64,000 bases of DNA from Albibacterium sp035514885 (GTDB lineage Bacteria > Bacteroidota > Bacteroidia > Sphingobacteriales > Sphingobacteriaceae): NCBI RefSeq assembly GCF_035514885.1, contig NZ_DATJCH010000026.1, positions 5,565-69,564 on the forward strand, in the 5' to 3' direction. Under the pieces are notes generated by a model that ran no database searches, had not been told where the DNA came from, and saw nothing but the letters and a program-made list of their open reading frames with translations. The first letter of the stretch is position 1. Each line of letters opens with the position of its first letter. Positions 9,233 to 19,014 of this stretch are shown piece after piece. Position numbers and translations under genes: made by a program.

Positions 9233-12200
9233 ATGGATATTAGAGAAGAGTTACAAAAGCGTATTTTGATTATTGATGGAGCCATGGGAACGATGATTCA
9301 ACCCTATAAGCTTGATGAAACGTCTTTCCGTGGTGAACGATTCGCCCATCACCCTTGCGATGTTCAAGGGAATAATGATTTATTAAACCTGACACAGCCC
9401 CAAATAATATTAGATATTCATCGTGAATATTTAGAAGCAGGGGCAGATATCATTGAGACGAACACTTTCAGTTCGCAGAAGATCTCAATGGCAGACTATA
9501 AAATGGAATCTCTGGTCTATGAACTCAACTTAGAAGGTGCTAAGTTGGCAAAGAAAGCAGCAGATGAATCTACACAAAGCAATCCTGACAAACCTCGTTT
9601 TGTGGCAGGTGCTATCGGTCCGACAAACCGTACAGCATCTTTGTCGCCGGATGTTAACGATCCGGGTTTTCGGGCAGTCACCTTTATGGACCTGGTAGAA
9701 GCATATTATGAGCAAGTTCGCGGCTTAGTAGATGGTGGAGTAGATTTGCTTTTAATAGAGACCATTTTTGATACTCTCAATGCGAAAGCGGCAATATTTG
9801 CCATAAAAAAATATCAGCAAGAACTTTATGATAGTGGAAAGCTAGCTACAGACAAACAGCTGGAAATTATGATTTCCGGAACCATTACCGATGCGAGTGG
9901 AAGAACACTCTCTGGCCAAACGGTTGAGGCTTTTCTTAATTCTGTAAGTCATGCAAATGCTCTAAGCATTGGCTTAAACTGTGCCTTAGGTGCTAAAGAG
10001 ATGCGCCCGCATATTGCTGAACTTTCTGAGAAAGCACCTTGCTATGTTTCAGCCTATCCAAATGCTGGTTTACCCAATGAATTTGGCGCATACGATGAGG
10101 ATGCCCATGAAACTTCGCATCTATTAGAAGACTTTATTAAAAACGGTTTTGTAAATATTGTAGGGGGTTGTTGTGGTACAACACCGGAACACATTGCTCA
10201 TATTGCTGAAAAAGCAGCAGGTGTAGTACCAAGAAAACCTGCTGAACCTAAACCTTATTTGCGTTTAAGTGGATTAGAGCCTATAACACTCCAACCTGGC
10301 AGCCTTTTCGTAAATATCGGGGAACGAACCAACGTTACTGGCTCTCCGAAGTTTTCTAAACTCATATTGAACGGCGACTTTGAAGCTGCCCTAGCTATAG
10401 CCAGACAACAGGTTGAGGGTGGAGCACAGGTAATCGACGTAAACATGGATGAAGGGATGTTGGATTCGGAAGCAGCCATGGTTAAGTTTTTAAACCTAAT
10501 TGCCTCTGAGCCGGATATTTCGAAATTGCCAATAATGATCGACTCCTCCAGATGGTCGGTTATTTATGCCGGACTTCAATGCTTACAAGGTAAAGGAATC
10601 GTAAATTCTATTTCATTAAAGGAAGGTGAAGAAGAGTTTCTAGAACATGCTCGCATTATTATGAACTTTGGAGCTGCGGTAGTGGTCATGGGTTTTGATG
10701 AAATAGGACAAGCCGATAGCTTTGAACGAAGAATAGAAATTGCTGAACGTTGCTATAAATTACTAACCGGCATCGGATTCCCTGCACAAGATATTATTTT
10801 TGACCCAAATATATTGACTGTTGCAACCGGCCTAGAAGAGCATAATAATTATGCAGTCGATTTTATCCGTGCAACAAAATGGATTAAAGAGAATCTTCCT
10901 CTTGTACATGTAAGTGGTGGGGTAAGTAATATCTCTTTCTCTTTCCGTGGAAATAACACAGTTCGTGAAGCGATGCACTCTGCATTTCTATATCATGCCA
11001 TTAAAGCTGGTTTGGATATGGGAATTGTGAATGCTGGTATGCTGGAAGTTTACGAAGCAATAGACCCAAAGCTATTGGTATATGTAGAAGATGTTCTATT
11101 GAACAGAAGGGAAGATGCAACGGAACGTCTGGTTGATTTTGCTGAAACTATTAAATCGAAAGGAAAAACAATTGTTAAGTCTGAGGAATGGAGAAATGGT
11201 ACAGTTCAGGAACGTTTATCGCATGCCTTAGTAAAAGGTATTATTGATTATTTGGATGATGATGTTGAAGAAGCTCGTTTAGCTTATGACCAGCCATTAG
11301 AGGTAATTGAAGGACCATTGATGGATGGGATGAACGTGGTTGGTGATTTATTTGGAGCTGGAAAAATGTTCCTCCCACAGGTAGTGAAATCAGCTCGTGT
11401 AATGAAAAAGGCAGTAGCCTATCTCTTACCGTTTATTGAAGCAGAAAAATTAAAAAACAAGGATACTGTAAGCCGAAAGAATGCTGGTAAAATTATCATG
11501 GCGACCGTAAAAGGCGACGTACACGATATTGGCAAAAATATTGTTGCAGTTGTATTGGCATGTAATAACTTTGAAGTAATTGACCTGGGTGTAATGGTTC
11601 CACTACAGCGCATTATTGATGAAGCAATCAAGAATGATGCAGATATTATTGGTGTAAGCGGACTAATAACTCCTTCATTGGATGAGATGGGGAATTTCGC
11701 GAAAGAAGCTGAGCGACAAGGATTAAAATTACCTATCCTGATTGGTGGGGCTACTACATCGCGTATCCATACGGCCGTAAAAATTGCACCAAATTACTCG
11801 GGGCCGGTTGTACATGTATTGGACGCCTCAAGAAGTGTTGGTGTTTGCACAAATTTATTAAACGAAGAAAATAAAAAAGAATATACAGATAAGATCAGAG
11901 ACGATTATACACGAGCAAGAGAAGCTCATTTGAGTAAGCGATCTGACAAGAAATTTGTAACAATTCAAGAAGCAAGAAAAAACCGCTTTCAGACGGATTG
12001 GTTAGATTACACCCCGCCTAAACCTACTTTCTTTGGTACTAAAGTATTAGCTGATTTTCCATTAGAAGAATTAGAGCCCTACATTGATTGGACTCCGTTT
12101 TTCCATACATGGGAACTTCATGGTAGATATCCTCGAATATTAACAGATAAGGTTGTAGGCGTTCAGGCCAGTATTTTATTCGAAGATGCGAAAGTGATGC

Positions 12201-12931
12201 TTCGGAAACTAATCGACAATAAACTATTGAAAGCTAATGGAGTAATTGGTTTTTGGCCGGCCAACAGCGTCAATGATGATGATATCGAATTATATACTGA
12301 TGATACTCGCAAAACAGTTCTGACAACCATTCACACTCTTCGTCAACAATCTGAAAAGGTTAAAGGCGAACCACATTATGCATTAGCTGATTTCATTGCA
12401 CCAAAAGATAGTGGGAAAGCAGATTATTGGGGAGGATTTGCGGTAACAACCGGTTTGGGATGTGATGAATTGGTAAAAGAATATGAGGCAAATAATGATG
12501 ACTACAATGCAATTCTTGTAAAGGCTCTTGCAGATCGCCTTGCGGAATCTTTTGCTGAAAAGATGCATGAATTGGTACGTAAAGATTTCTGGGCTTATGC
12601 CCCTCAGGAAACTCTGGATAATGAAGAACTGATCAAAGAAAAGTACGATGGTATCAGACCGGCACCAGGCTACCCGGCTTGTCCGGATCATACAGAAAAA
12701 AGAACATTATTCGATTTGTTGAATGCTGAAGCGAATGCTGGGATTCATTTAACTGAGAGCTTTGCTATGTATCCAACGGCAGCAGTAAGTGGCTTCTACT
12801 TTTCTCATCATCATTCCCGCTATTTCGGATTAGGGAAAATCGCAAAAGATCAGGTAGAAGATTACGCGATTCGTAAAGGTGCTTCACTAGAAGTTACTGA
12901 GAAATGGCTAAGCCCGAATTTATCTTATTAA
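9233..12931 (+). CDS. metH: Cobalamin-dependent methionine synthase
   Basis: Transfers the methyl group of methyltetrahydrofolate to homocysteine through methylcobalamin. All four modules are present in 1232 residues: the homocysteine/zinc domain (zinc ligands in SIGLNCALGA and GGCCGTTPEHI), the pterin domain (FVNIGERTNVTGS), the cap and B12 domain with the cobalt-ligating histidine at residue 764 in GDVHDIGKNIV, and the SAM-dependent reactivation domain (PAPGYPACPDH). Length and order match the full-size enzyme. It sits under a SAM-I riboswitch and is followed 15 bp later by metF, which supplies its substrate, so the pair forms a methionine operon. Confidence 0.99.
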   Translation: MDIREELQKRILIIDGAMGTMIQPYKLDETSFRGERFAHHPCDVQGNNDLLNLTQPQIILDIHREYLEAGADIIETNTFSSQKISMADYKMESLVYELNLEGAKLAKKAADESTQSNPDKPRFVAGAIGPTNRTASLSPDVNDPGFRAVTFMDLVEAYYEQVRGLVDGGVDLLLIETIFDTLNAKAAIFAIKKYQQELYDSGKLATDKQLEIMISGTITDASGRTLSGQTVEAFLNSVSHANALSIGLNCALGAKEMRPHIAELSEKAPCYVSAYPNAGLPNEFGAYDEDAHETSHLLEDFIKNGFVNIVGGCCGTTPEHIAHIAEKAAGVVPRKPAEPKPYLRLSGLEPITLQPGSLFVNIGERTNVTGSPKFSKLILNGDFEAALAIARQQVEGGAQVIDVNMDEGMLDSEAAMVKFLNLIASEPDISKLPIMIDSSRWSVIYAGLQCLQGKGIVNSISLKEGEEEFLEHARIIMNFGAAVVVMGFDEIGQADSFERRIEIAERCYKLLTGIGFPAQDIIFDPNILTVATGLEEHNNYAVDFIRATKWIKENLPLVHVSGGVSNISFSFRGNNTVREAMHSAFLYHAIKAGLDMGIVNAGMLEVYEAIDPKLLVYVEDVLLNRREDATERLVDFAETIKSKGKTIVKSEEWRNGTVQERLSHALVKGIIDYLDDDVEEARLAYDQPLEVIEGPLMDGMNVVGDLFGAGKMFLPQVVKSARVMKKAVAYLLPFIEAEKLKNKDTVSRKNAGKIIMATVKGDVHDIGKNIVAVVLACNNFEVIDLGVMVPLQRIIDEAIKNDADIIGVSGLITPSLDEMGNFAKEAERQGLKLPILIGGATTSRIHTAVKIAPNYSGPVVHVLDASRSVGVCTNLLNEENKKEYTDKIRDDYTRAREAHLSKRSDKKFVTIQEARKNRFQTDWLDYTPPKPTFFGTKVLADFPLEELEPYIDWTPFFHTWELHGRYPRILTDKVVGVQASILFEDAKVMLRKLIDNKLLKANGVIGFWPANSVNDDDIELYTDDTRKTVLTTIHTLRQQSEKVKGEPHYALADFIAPKDSGKADYWGGFAVTTGLGCDELVKEYEANNDDYNAILVKALADRLAESFAEKMHELVRKDFWAYAPQETLDNEELIKEKYDGIRPAPGYPACPDHTEKRTLFDLLNAEANAGIHLTESFAMYPTAAVSGFYFSHHHSRYFGLGKIAKDQVEDYAIRKGASLEVTEKWLSPNLSY

Positions 12932-12946
12932 TATTAATCAATTCTA

Positions 12947-13903
12947 ATGAAAATAACGGAACACATTAAAAGCGCTCAAGGAAAAGCTTTATTCTCTTTT
13001 GAATTACTTCCACCTGTTAAAGGCCAAAGTATAAAGCATATCTATGATACAATTGATCCGCTAATGGAGTTTAACCCTCCCTTTATTGATGTAACTTACC
13101 ATCGTGAAGATTATATTTACAAAGAACAACCTGGAGGTTTGCTGCAAAAAATCGCCTATCGTAAGCGCCCAGGAACGGTTGCTATTTGTGCTGCCATCAT
13201 GAACAGATATAAGGTAGACGCGGTACCACATCTTATTTGTGGAGGTTTTACCAAGGAAGAAACTGAGAACGCGCTTATTGATTTACAATTTTTAGGAATC
13301 GATAATGTATTGGTGCTTCGTGGAGATGCACGCCAAACCGAGAATGCATTTTATCCTACGCCAGGTGGACATGCATATGCTTCTGATCTATTGGAACATG
13401 TAGTAGACATGAATCAAGGAAAATACTTACACGACGCCATTGATATTACAGATCAAAGTACCTTCTGTATCGGTGTTGCAGGATATCCGGAGAAGCATTT
13501 CGAAGCTCCAAATTTAGAAACCGACTTTAAATACCTCAAGAAGAAGGTTGATTTAGGAGCTAATTTTATTGTGACGCAAATGTTTTTCGACAATAGAAAA
13601 TATTTGGAATTTGTTAAAAGATGTAAAGAGTATGATATTCATGTGCCAATTATTCCTGGATTAAAACCTATTACGCATTCAAGACAACTTATATCTTTGC
13701 CTAAGACTTTTCACATCGATATTCCTGTTGATTTAAGCGATGCTGTACGTGCATGTAAATCCGAATCAGATGTTAAAGAAGTTGGTATTGAATGGCTAAT
13801 AGCTCAAAGCAAAGAATTGATTGAAATAGGTGCACCGGTTCTCCATTATTATACCATGGGAAATGCTGAACCTACCAAACGAATTGCTGAAGCCGTATTT
13901 TAA
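12947..13903 (+). CDS. metF: Methylenetetrahydrofolate reductase
   Basis: Reduces 5,10-methylene-THF to 5-methyl-THF, the methyl donor for MetH encoded 15 bp upstream. The 318-residue TIM-barrel flavoprotein shows the family start FSFELLPPV, the folate/FAD motifs VLRGDA and GVAGYPEKHFEAPN, ANFIVTQMFFDN and the IPIIPGLKPI segment (here VPIIPGLKPI). The length is that of the short bacterial form without the eukaryotic regulatory domain. It should be co-regulated with metH by the riboswitch. Confidence 0.98.
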   Translation: MKITEHIKSAQGKALFSFELLPPVKGQSIKHIYDTIDPLMEFNPPFIDVTYHREDYIYKEQPGGLLQKIAYRKRPGTVAICAAIMNRYKVDAVPHLICGGFTKEETENALIDLQFLGIDNVLVLRGDARQTENAFYPTPGGHAYASDLLEHVVDMNQGKYLHDAIDITDQSTFCIGVAGYPEKHFEAPNLETDFKYLKKKVDLGANFIVTQMFFDNRKYLEFVKRCKEYDIHVPIIPGLKPITHSRQLISLPKTFHIDIPVDLSDAVRACKSESDVKEVGIEWLIAQSKELIEIGAPVLHYYTMGNAEPTKRIAEAVF

Positions 13904-13914
13904 AGAATTTATAA

Positions 13915-15003
13915 ATGGAGATAGCAACCGAAAGAATCGCGGAAAAGAAATTACGAGAATTTACGCAAGATGTATTTTTGTCAATAGGCTGTAGTAAGAG
14001 TGATGCTGAGCTGGCGGCAGATGTTTTGCTTAAGGCAGATTTACGTGGAATTGATTCACATGGTGTCGCAAGGCTTACTGGCTATGTTCGTTTATGGGAT
14101 AAGAAACGAATTAACCCGACTCCTCAGATTAAAATTATTCACGAAACTCCTAGTACGGCTACCATAGATGGGGATGCCGGACTAGGTTTGGTTGTTGCGC
14201 CTTTTGCTATGAAAATAGCTCTTGAAAAGGCGGAGAAATGTGGTTCAGGGTGGATTGCTATTAAAAACTCGAATCATTTCGGAATTGCAGGATACCACGC
14301 ACTAATGGCTGTCGAAAAGGAAATGATTGGAATGGCAATGACCAATGCGAGTCCACTGGTTACTCCAACTTTCTCAAAAGAAAGAATGTTGGGAACAAAC
14401 CCTATTTGCTATACTTTTCCTGCCGGAGAATTCCCTCCGATTGTAGTGGATATGGCAACTTCGACGGCAGCCAATGGCAAACTGGAAGTTGCTAAAAGGA
14501 AGAATCAACCGATTCCAAATGGATGGGCTCAAGATGTAGACGGAAAACCATCCGTAGATCCAGGTGTGGTTACACAAGGGGGCTCTCTCCTACCTCTTGG
14601 TGGTGATAGGGATCATGGCAGTCATAAGGGTTATGGATTAAGTGCTTCTGTAGATATTTTCTCTGCAGTATTATCTGGGGCTAACTATGGTCCTTGGGCT
14701 CCTCCTTTTGTTGCGTATTTAAATCCGCTGAATAATCTTCCAGGAGATGGGTTAGGACATTTTTTGGGAGCCTGGCGTGTAGATGCTTTTCGCCCTATTG
14801 AAGATTATAAAAAAAATATAGATCAATGGATAGCGAGGTTTAAAGTTGCGGAAAGAATTGATGAATCGCAACCGGTAATTATTCCTGGCGAACCTGAGTA
14901 TGAAGCTGAACTTATTAACCGAGTAGAAGGAATTCCTTTGGTTCAATCGGTTAAGGATGATTTAAACACCTTAGCGGTGAGGTTTGGTATTGAAGCTTTG
15001 TAA
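13915..15003 (+). CDS. Ldh family (malate/L-lactate/ureidoglycolate type) NAD(P)-dependent dehydrogenase
   Basis: A 362-residue member of the non-Rossmann type-2 malate/lactate dehydrogenase family. Landmarks are the conserved catalytic-histidine segment GIDSHGVARL, the loop GIAVKNSNHFG (here AIKNSNHFGIAGYH), GTNPICYTFP and VVDMATSTAANGK. The substrate in this family varies (malate, sulfolactate, ureidoglycolate, 2,3-diketogulonate) and cannot be fixed from sequence. It begins 11 bp after metF, so it may belong to the methionine transcript, although no link to methionine synthesis is obvious. A long hairpin closes the unit. Confidence 0.88.
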   Translation: MEIATERIAEKKLREFTQDVFLSIGCSKSDAELAADVLLKADLRGIDSHGVARLTGYVRLWDKKRINPTPQIKIIHETPSTATIDGDAGLGLVVAPFAMKIALEKAEKCGSGWIAIKNSNHFGIAGYHALMAVEKEMIGMAMTNASPLVTPTFSKERMLGTNPICYTFPAGEFPPIVVDMATSTAANGKLEVAKRKNQPIPNGWAQDVDGKPSVDPGVVTQGGSLLPLGGDRDHGSHKGYGLSASVDIFSAVLSGANYGPWAPPFVAYLNPLNNLPGDGLGHFLGAWRVDAFRPIEDYKKNIDQWIARFKVAERIDESQPVIIPGEPEYEAELINRVEGIPLVQSVKDDLNTLAVRFGIEAL

Positions 15004-15066
15004 AGGTTTCTTGATTATTTAATAGAGATTGGTAAACAAGAAAGTCATTATAATGGGGCGCTTGTA

Positions 15067-15138
15067 AAAAAAGGAATTATGTTTTTATTGACTTGTTTTT
15101 GGCTACAAAAACTCCATTAAAAATATAATTCCTTTTTT
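15067..15138. terminator. Long inverted repeat, probable bidirectional terminator
   Basis: Arms 15067-15086 and 15119-15138 pair over 20 bp (14 perfect bp, then five A-T pairs and one G-U), around a 32-nt loop. The outer ends are A6 and T6, giving a U-tract on either strand. It lies between the convergent Ldh and lepB genes. Confidence 0.75.
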
Positions 15139-15157
15139 AATCATTCAAAGAGGACTT

Positions 15158-16576
15158 TTAATCAATCCCCATAAAAATTCGATTCCAACGAACTTTATTA
15201 AAGAAGGTACCTACTTCATCCAAGCTTAACCAAACAAATAAGGCTTTACCTACAATGTGATCTTCTGGCACAAAACCCCAAAAGCGAGAATCAGCTGAAC
15301 TATGACGATTATCTCCCATCATCCAGTAATAGTCCATTTTGAAGGTATAGCTATCTGCTTTCTCAGAATTAATATAATACCCATCATCACGCTTTTCAAA
15401 AGTATTGCCTTCATAAACGCTTATTAAACGTTCGTAAAGTGGGACATTAACACTATCCAGTTCAATAGTCCAGCCCTTTTTAGGAACTATAATAGGACCA
15501 AAATTATCAACATTCCAGGGGAAAGCCTCAGTATGTGGATATATTTGATTATCATACATCCCTGCAGGGGCAATGTTAGGCTTAATAGCTTCCACATTCG
15601 CCCATGCAGAAACAGCCTCAGCTTGTTTCTCGGTCATGGTAAATATATACTCTGTTTCGGATTGGCGCATTCCTTCTATACGCATATCCAATAAAGTTTG
15701 AGGATTTAAATCAGTACCATTTGTTTTAACATAATAAGATGTTTGACTCTCAGGTGGATTCTCTCCCTTTTTGCCATTGACATAGACTTGTGTATTAACA
15801 ATACTAAGCGTATCACCAGCAATAGCAAGGCACCGTTTAATGTAATTCTCGCGCTTATCTACTGGGCGACTTAAAGGTGGATCTGCATCCATGGGGTAAT
15901 TGAATACAACAACATCGTTCCGTTCTATCTTCTCAAAACCAGGCAAACGATGATAATCCAGCTTAATTCCTTCCCAGTAGGCTTTTCCTCCTGTAGGAAG
16001 TGTATGATGAGAAAAAGGAAAAGCTATAGGAGTCATAGGAACACGAGGCCCGTAATTCACTTTACTTACAAAAATAAAATCACCGATTAATAGGCTTTTT
16101 TCCATAGATCCGGTTGGGATCATATACGCTTCAATAAGAAACCCACGAATTAAAGTTGCTGCAACTACAGCAAATATAATTGCATCCGCCCATTCACGGG
16201 CAGCATTCTTTTTAAAAGGATATTTTTCTTTAAACTCCTGAGTAGCCGATTGCCCCCAATAGCTTGTTGTTGTATCCATTCCCCACAAAGGAAATACAAC
16301 AAAAGGTAATAGAACAGTACCTGCATGATCAAGGAAATTTCGCTTTCCAAAGCTTTTAACAAAATCGATATAAAGAGTAATGCCAATAAAGATATTCAGA
16401 ATGGGGATAATTAGAAGAATTACCCACCAGGACTGGCGACCTGTTAATTTCGTTATAATATATTCGCGGTAGAATGGAATCAGTGCTTCCCAGCCTGGTC
16501 GTCCGGCCTTGATAAACATTTTCCACAATCCAACATGGATTAGAACGAGAATAATAAAACAAATGATATAATTCAT
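15158..16576 (-). CDS. lepB: Signal peptidase I, long Bacteroidota form
   Basis: Cleaves Sec and Tat signal peptides on the outer face of the inner membrane. The 472-residue protein has an N-terminal extension with two to three membrane segments (residues about 1-100, including WWVILLIIPILNIFIGITLY), then the catalytic domain behind another membrane segment. The serine of the Ser/Lys dyad is Ser157 in MIPTGSMEKSLLIGDF and the lysine is Lys247 in YIKRCLAIAGDTL. The box MMGDNRHSSADSR marks the domain end. The extension and the large insert between catalytic boxes are usual in this phylum. It is the last gene of the parAB-dapB-lepB cluster, 22 bp after dapB. Confidence 0.97.
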   Translation of the reverse strand: MNYIICFIILVLIHVGLWKMFIKAGRPGWEALIPFYREYIITKLTGRQSWWVILLIIPILNIFIGITLYIDFVKSFGKRNFLDHAGTVLLPFVVFPLWGMDTTTSYWGQSATQEFKEKYPFKKNAAREWADAIIFAVVAATLIRGFLIEAYMIPTGSMEKSLLIGDFIFVSKVNYGPRVPMTPIAFPFSHHTLPTGGKAYWEGIKLDYHRLPGFEKIERNDVVVFNYPMDADPPLSRPVDKRENYIKRCLAIAGDTLSIVNTQVYVNGKKGENPPESQTSYYVKTNGTDLNPQTLLDMRIEGMRQSETEYIFTMTEKQAEAVSAWANVEAIKPNIAPAGMYDNQIYPHTEAFPWNVDNFGPIIVPKKGWTIELDSVNVPLYERLISVYEGNTFEKRDDGYYINSEKADSYTFKMDYYWMMGDNRHSSADSRFWGFVPEDHIVGKALFVWLSLDEVGTFFNKVRWNRIFMGID

Positions 16577-16598
16577 TGGATGGTTATTTTGGTTTTAA

Positions 16599-17336
16599 CT
16601 AGTCGAATTTAAACATATCTTTCACATTATAGAATCCAGTTTTATCGTAGAGCCATTCAGCAGCTATAATTGCACCTAAAGCAAATCCGGAGCGGCTATG
16701 GGCTGTATGTTTAAATTCGATTTGATCCACTTCAGAGCTATAAAGAACTGTATGTGTACCAGGAACATCTTCTAATCGGTGAGACTCTATTAGTAATTGA
16801 TTGCTTTTAGGAATAGTTTCGTCCTCCCCGATAACATTATTAATCCAATCAGACTTGCTATCATAATTCTCAATAATACCCTCTGCAATGGTAATTGCAG
16901 TTCCACTAGGAGAATCTAACTTTTGAATATGGTGAATCTCTTCAACCTGTACTTCATATTGCTTATAAGGGTTCATGGCTTTCGCCAAAAGTTTATTAAT
17001 ATGAAAAAAGATGTTTACCCCAATACTGTAATTTGAACCATACATGAGGGTATGGTTATTTGAGATACACTGGTCTTTAATATCATCTAATTTATCATAC
17101 CATCCAGTAGTTCCTACAACTACCGGAACATTAGCCTTAAAGCAAAATTCTATATTTTCTAAAACTGCATTTGGTGTGCTGAAATCAATAGCGACATCGG
17201 CTTGTTGAAGCTCTTCAACCGTTACTTGATCACGATTATTTTCGTCAACTATTAATACAATTTGATGGTTTCTATCGATAGCAAACTTCTCAATGATTTG
17301 CCCCATTTTACCATAGCCTATTAATGCGATGTTCAT
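16599..17336 (-). CDS. dapB: 4-hydroxy-tetrahydrodipicolinate reductase
   Basis: Catalyses the second dedicated step of the diaminopimelate/lysine route, feeding peptidoglycan and protein synthesis. The N-terminal nucleotide-binding motif is ALIGYGKMG. The strongly conserved catalytic and substrate segment reads EEIHHIQKLDSPSGTA, with the family's lysine and PSGT loop. GTTGWYD and FALGAIIAAEWL are also typical. The 245-residue length is normal. It follows a DUF5683 gene and precedes lepB on the same strand. Confidence 0.97.
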   Translation of the reverse strand: MNIALIGYGKMGQIIEKFAIDRNHQIVLIVDENNRDQVTVEELQQADVAIDFSTPNAVLENIEFCFKANVPVVVGTTGWYDKLDDIKDQCISNNHTLMYGSNYSIGVNIFFHINKLLAKAMNPYKQYEVQVEEIHHIQKLDSPSGTAITIAEGIIENYDSKSDWINNVIGEDETIPKSNQLLIESHRLEDVPGTHTVLYSSEVDQIEFKHTAHSRSGFALGAIIAAEWLYDKTGFYNVKDMFKFD

Positions 17337-17399
17337 CTTCTATTATTGATTGATTTAGATTGCAATATACGATATTATCTTTTTCCGTAAATTAAAAGA

Positions 17400-18089
17400 T
17401 CAGTGAATTGTAACAGTCATTTTTAAACCTAAAACTGGTGTTCTACTTGCAAGCAAGCTCGATGACTGTTCAATTAAAGGATTAATTTTGAAACTCAGAT
17501 CATCCTCCATATTATAGCGAAACATCATTCCATCAACATAAGCATCAATTAAATTCAACGCATAGAGGCCGGCACTCAAAAGAATGGTTAAATCCCGGTT
17601 TCTTCTATAAAAATCTTTGGATTGGATGACCCATTCAGTACTTGCTTTGGCATACTTCTCATTTAAATATTGGTTATTATTGAGTGTGCGAAACTGAGCT
17701 TCGGCAAGCATTTCTTTATAACCACTTTGAGCAACATCATAGCTAATAATCAAACCAACTACTCCGCCATATATAATGGGCACCTTCCACCAACGATTAT
17801 TCGTAATCTGGCCCCAACCTGGTATCATTGCAGAACGCCGTACAGCAAGTCTAGATCTGTTTTCTAGGGCTAAGCGGGTAGAATCTTTATATATAGCCGG
17901 TTCCTGATCTTGATCTGCAATTGCACTTTTATCCACATTTTCATCTGTAGGAACATTGGTAGTATCTTGCATATTTAAGCTATCCACTGAGATTATTTTT
18001 ATTTCGTTGTGAACAGAATCTGGATTTTGTGCTTGCGCATATCCGATACAACAAATAATAACGATTAGGAATGCTTTAAAATATCGCAT
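17400..18089 (-). CDS. DUF5683 domain-containing membrane-associated protein
   Basis: A 229-residue protein with a signal peptide (AYAQAQNPD-like cleavage region near residue 20), a low-complexity acidic linker and a conserved block RRSAMIPGWGQITNNRWW followed by a hydrophobic segment (VPIIYGGVVGLIISY). The block is the signature of DUF5683 proteins, which in Bacteroidota are regularly found next to parAB. The function is unknown. It starts 3 bp downstream of parB and so is probably co-transcribed with the partition genes. A second hydrophobic stretch (LTILLSAGLYALNLIDAYVD) suggests an inner-membrane location. Confidence 0.8.
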   Translation of the reverse strand: MRYFKAFLIVIICCIGYAQAQNPDSVHNEIKIISVDSLNMQDTTNVPTDENVDKSAIADQDQEPAIYKDSTRLALENRSRLAVRRSAMIPGWGQITNNRWWKVPIIYGGVVGLIISYDVAQSGYKEMLAEAQFRTLNNNQYLNEKYAKASTEWVIQSKDFYRRNRDLTILLSAGLYALNLIDAYVDGMMFRYNMEDDLSFKINPLIEQSSSLLASRTPVLGLKMTVTIH

Positions 18090-18092
18090 TGT

Positions 18093-19013
18093 TTACCAAT
18101 CTAATAATTCTAAAATCCGGTTAAGATCATCCTCTGAGTTAAAAGGAATTTGAATGGAACCTTTACTTTTATCAGCAGCTACACTCAGCTTAACGCGTGT
18201 AGCAAATTTAGTGGCTAGGTCATCCTCGATTTTCTGGAATTGGAAAGATCTGGGATGTGCCTTTTTCTTTTGATCTTTACTTTTATCTTCTACATTCTGC
18301 TGTAGCAAGCGTACCAGTTCTTCTACTTTTCTTACAGAAAGACCTTTCTTAATAATCTCCTGATGAATAAATAATTGTTTTTCTACTTCTGCAACATTTA
18401 CTAAAGCTCTTGCATGGCCCATACTAATTTTGCCATCACGAATAGAAGCTTGTATGCTTGGAGGTAGTCTTAACAAGCGAAGATAATTGGTTACTGTAGA
18501 GCGATTTTTACTAACCCGATCACCCAACTCTTCCTGTTTTAGATTGCATTCATCAATCATACGTTGAAAACTCAATGCCACTTCAATTGCATTTAAGTTT
18601 TCTCGTTGAATGTTCTCGATCAATGCCATTTCTAACATTTGTTGATCGTTCGCGCTACGTACATAAGCGGGAATTTCAATTAGACCAGCTAACTTCGAGG
18701 CTCGTAATCTTCTTTCTCCAGATATAAGCTGATAGGAATTGTCAGACATTCGGCGTACAGTAATTGGTTGAATAAGTCCTTGTAATCGGATTGATTCAGC
18801 TAATTCTTTCAAGGCTTGGCTATCGAACTCAGTTCTAGGCTGAAACGGATTAACTTCAATGTACTCAATCTTTATAGGGCTTACAGAACCTAGAGACTTA
18901 TTAATTCTTTCTTCAGGTTCTGGCCTGCTTTGAGGTTCTCTTCTGATATCCTCATTATCATTTAATAATGCACTTAGTCCTTTTCCTAAACCTGTTTTTC
19001 GCTGCTGTGCCAT
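18093..19013 (-). CDS. parB: Chromosome partitioning protein ParB
   Basis: Binds parS sites and spreads as a CTP-dependent clamp to drive chromosome segregation with ParA. The N-terminus has the usual ParA-stimulating motif RKTGLGKGLSALL; the CTPase motif is seen in ISGERRLRASK; and a helix-turn-helix lies in QEELGDRVSKNRSTVTNYLR. The ATG at 19013 begins one base after the parA stop codon and gives a canonical N-terminus; a longer reading from 19040 would overlap parA and is less likely. The C-terminal dimerisation helix ends in LNRILELLDW. Confidence 0.97.
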   Translation of the reverse strand: MAQQRKTGLGKGLSALLNDNEDIRREPQSRPEPEERINKSLGSVSPIKIEYIEVNPFQPRTEFDSQALKELAESIRLQGLIQPITVRRMSDNSYQLISGERRLRASKLAGLIEIPAYVRSANDQQMLEMALIENIQRENLNAIEVALSFQRMIDECNLKQEELGDRVSKNRSTVTNYLRLLRLPPSIQASIRDGKISMGHARALVNVAEVEKQLFIHQEIIKKGLSVRKVEELVRLLQQNVEDKSKDQKKKAHPRSFQFQKIEDDLATKFATRVKLSVAADKSKGSIQIPFNSEDDLNRILELLDW

Positions 19014-19014
19014 A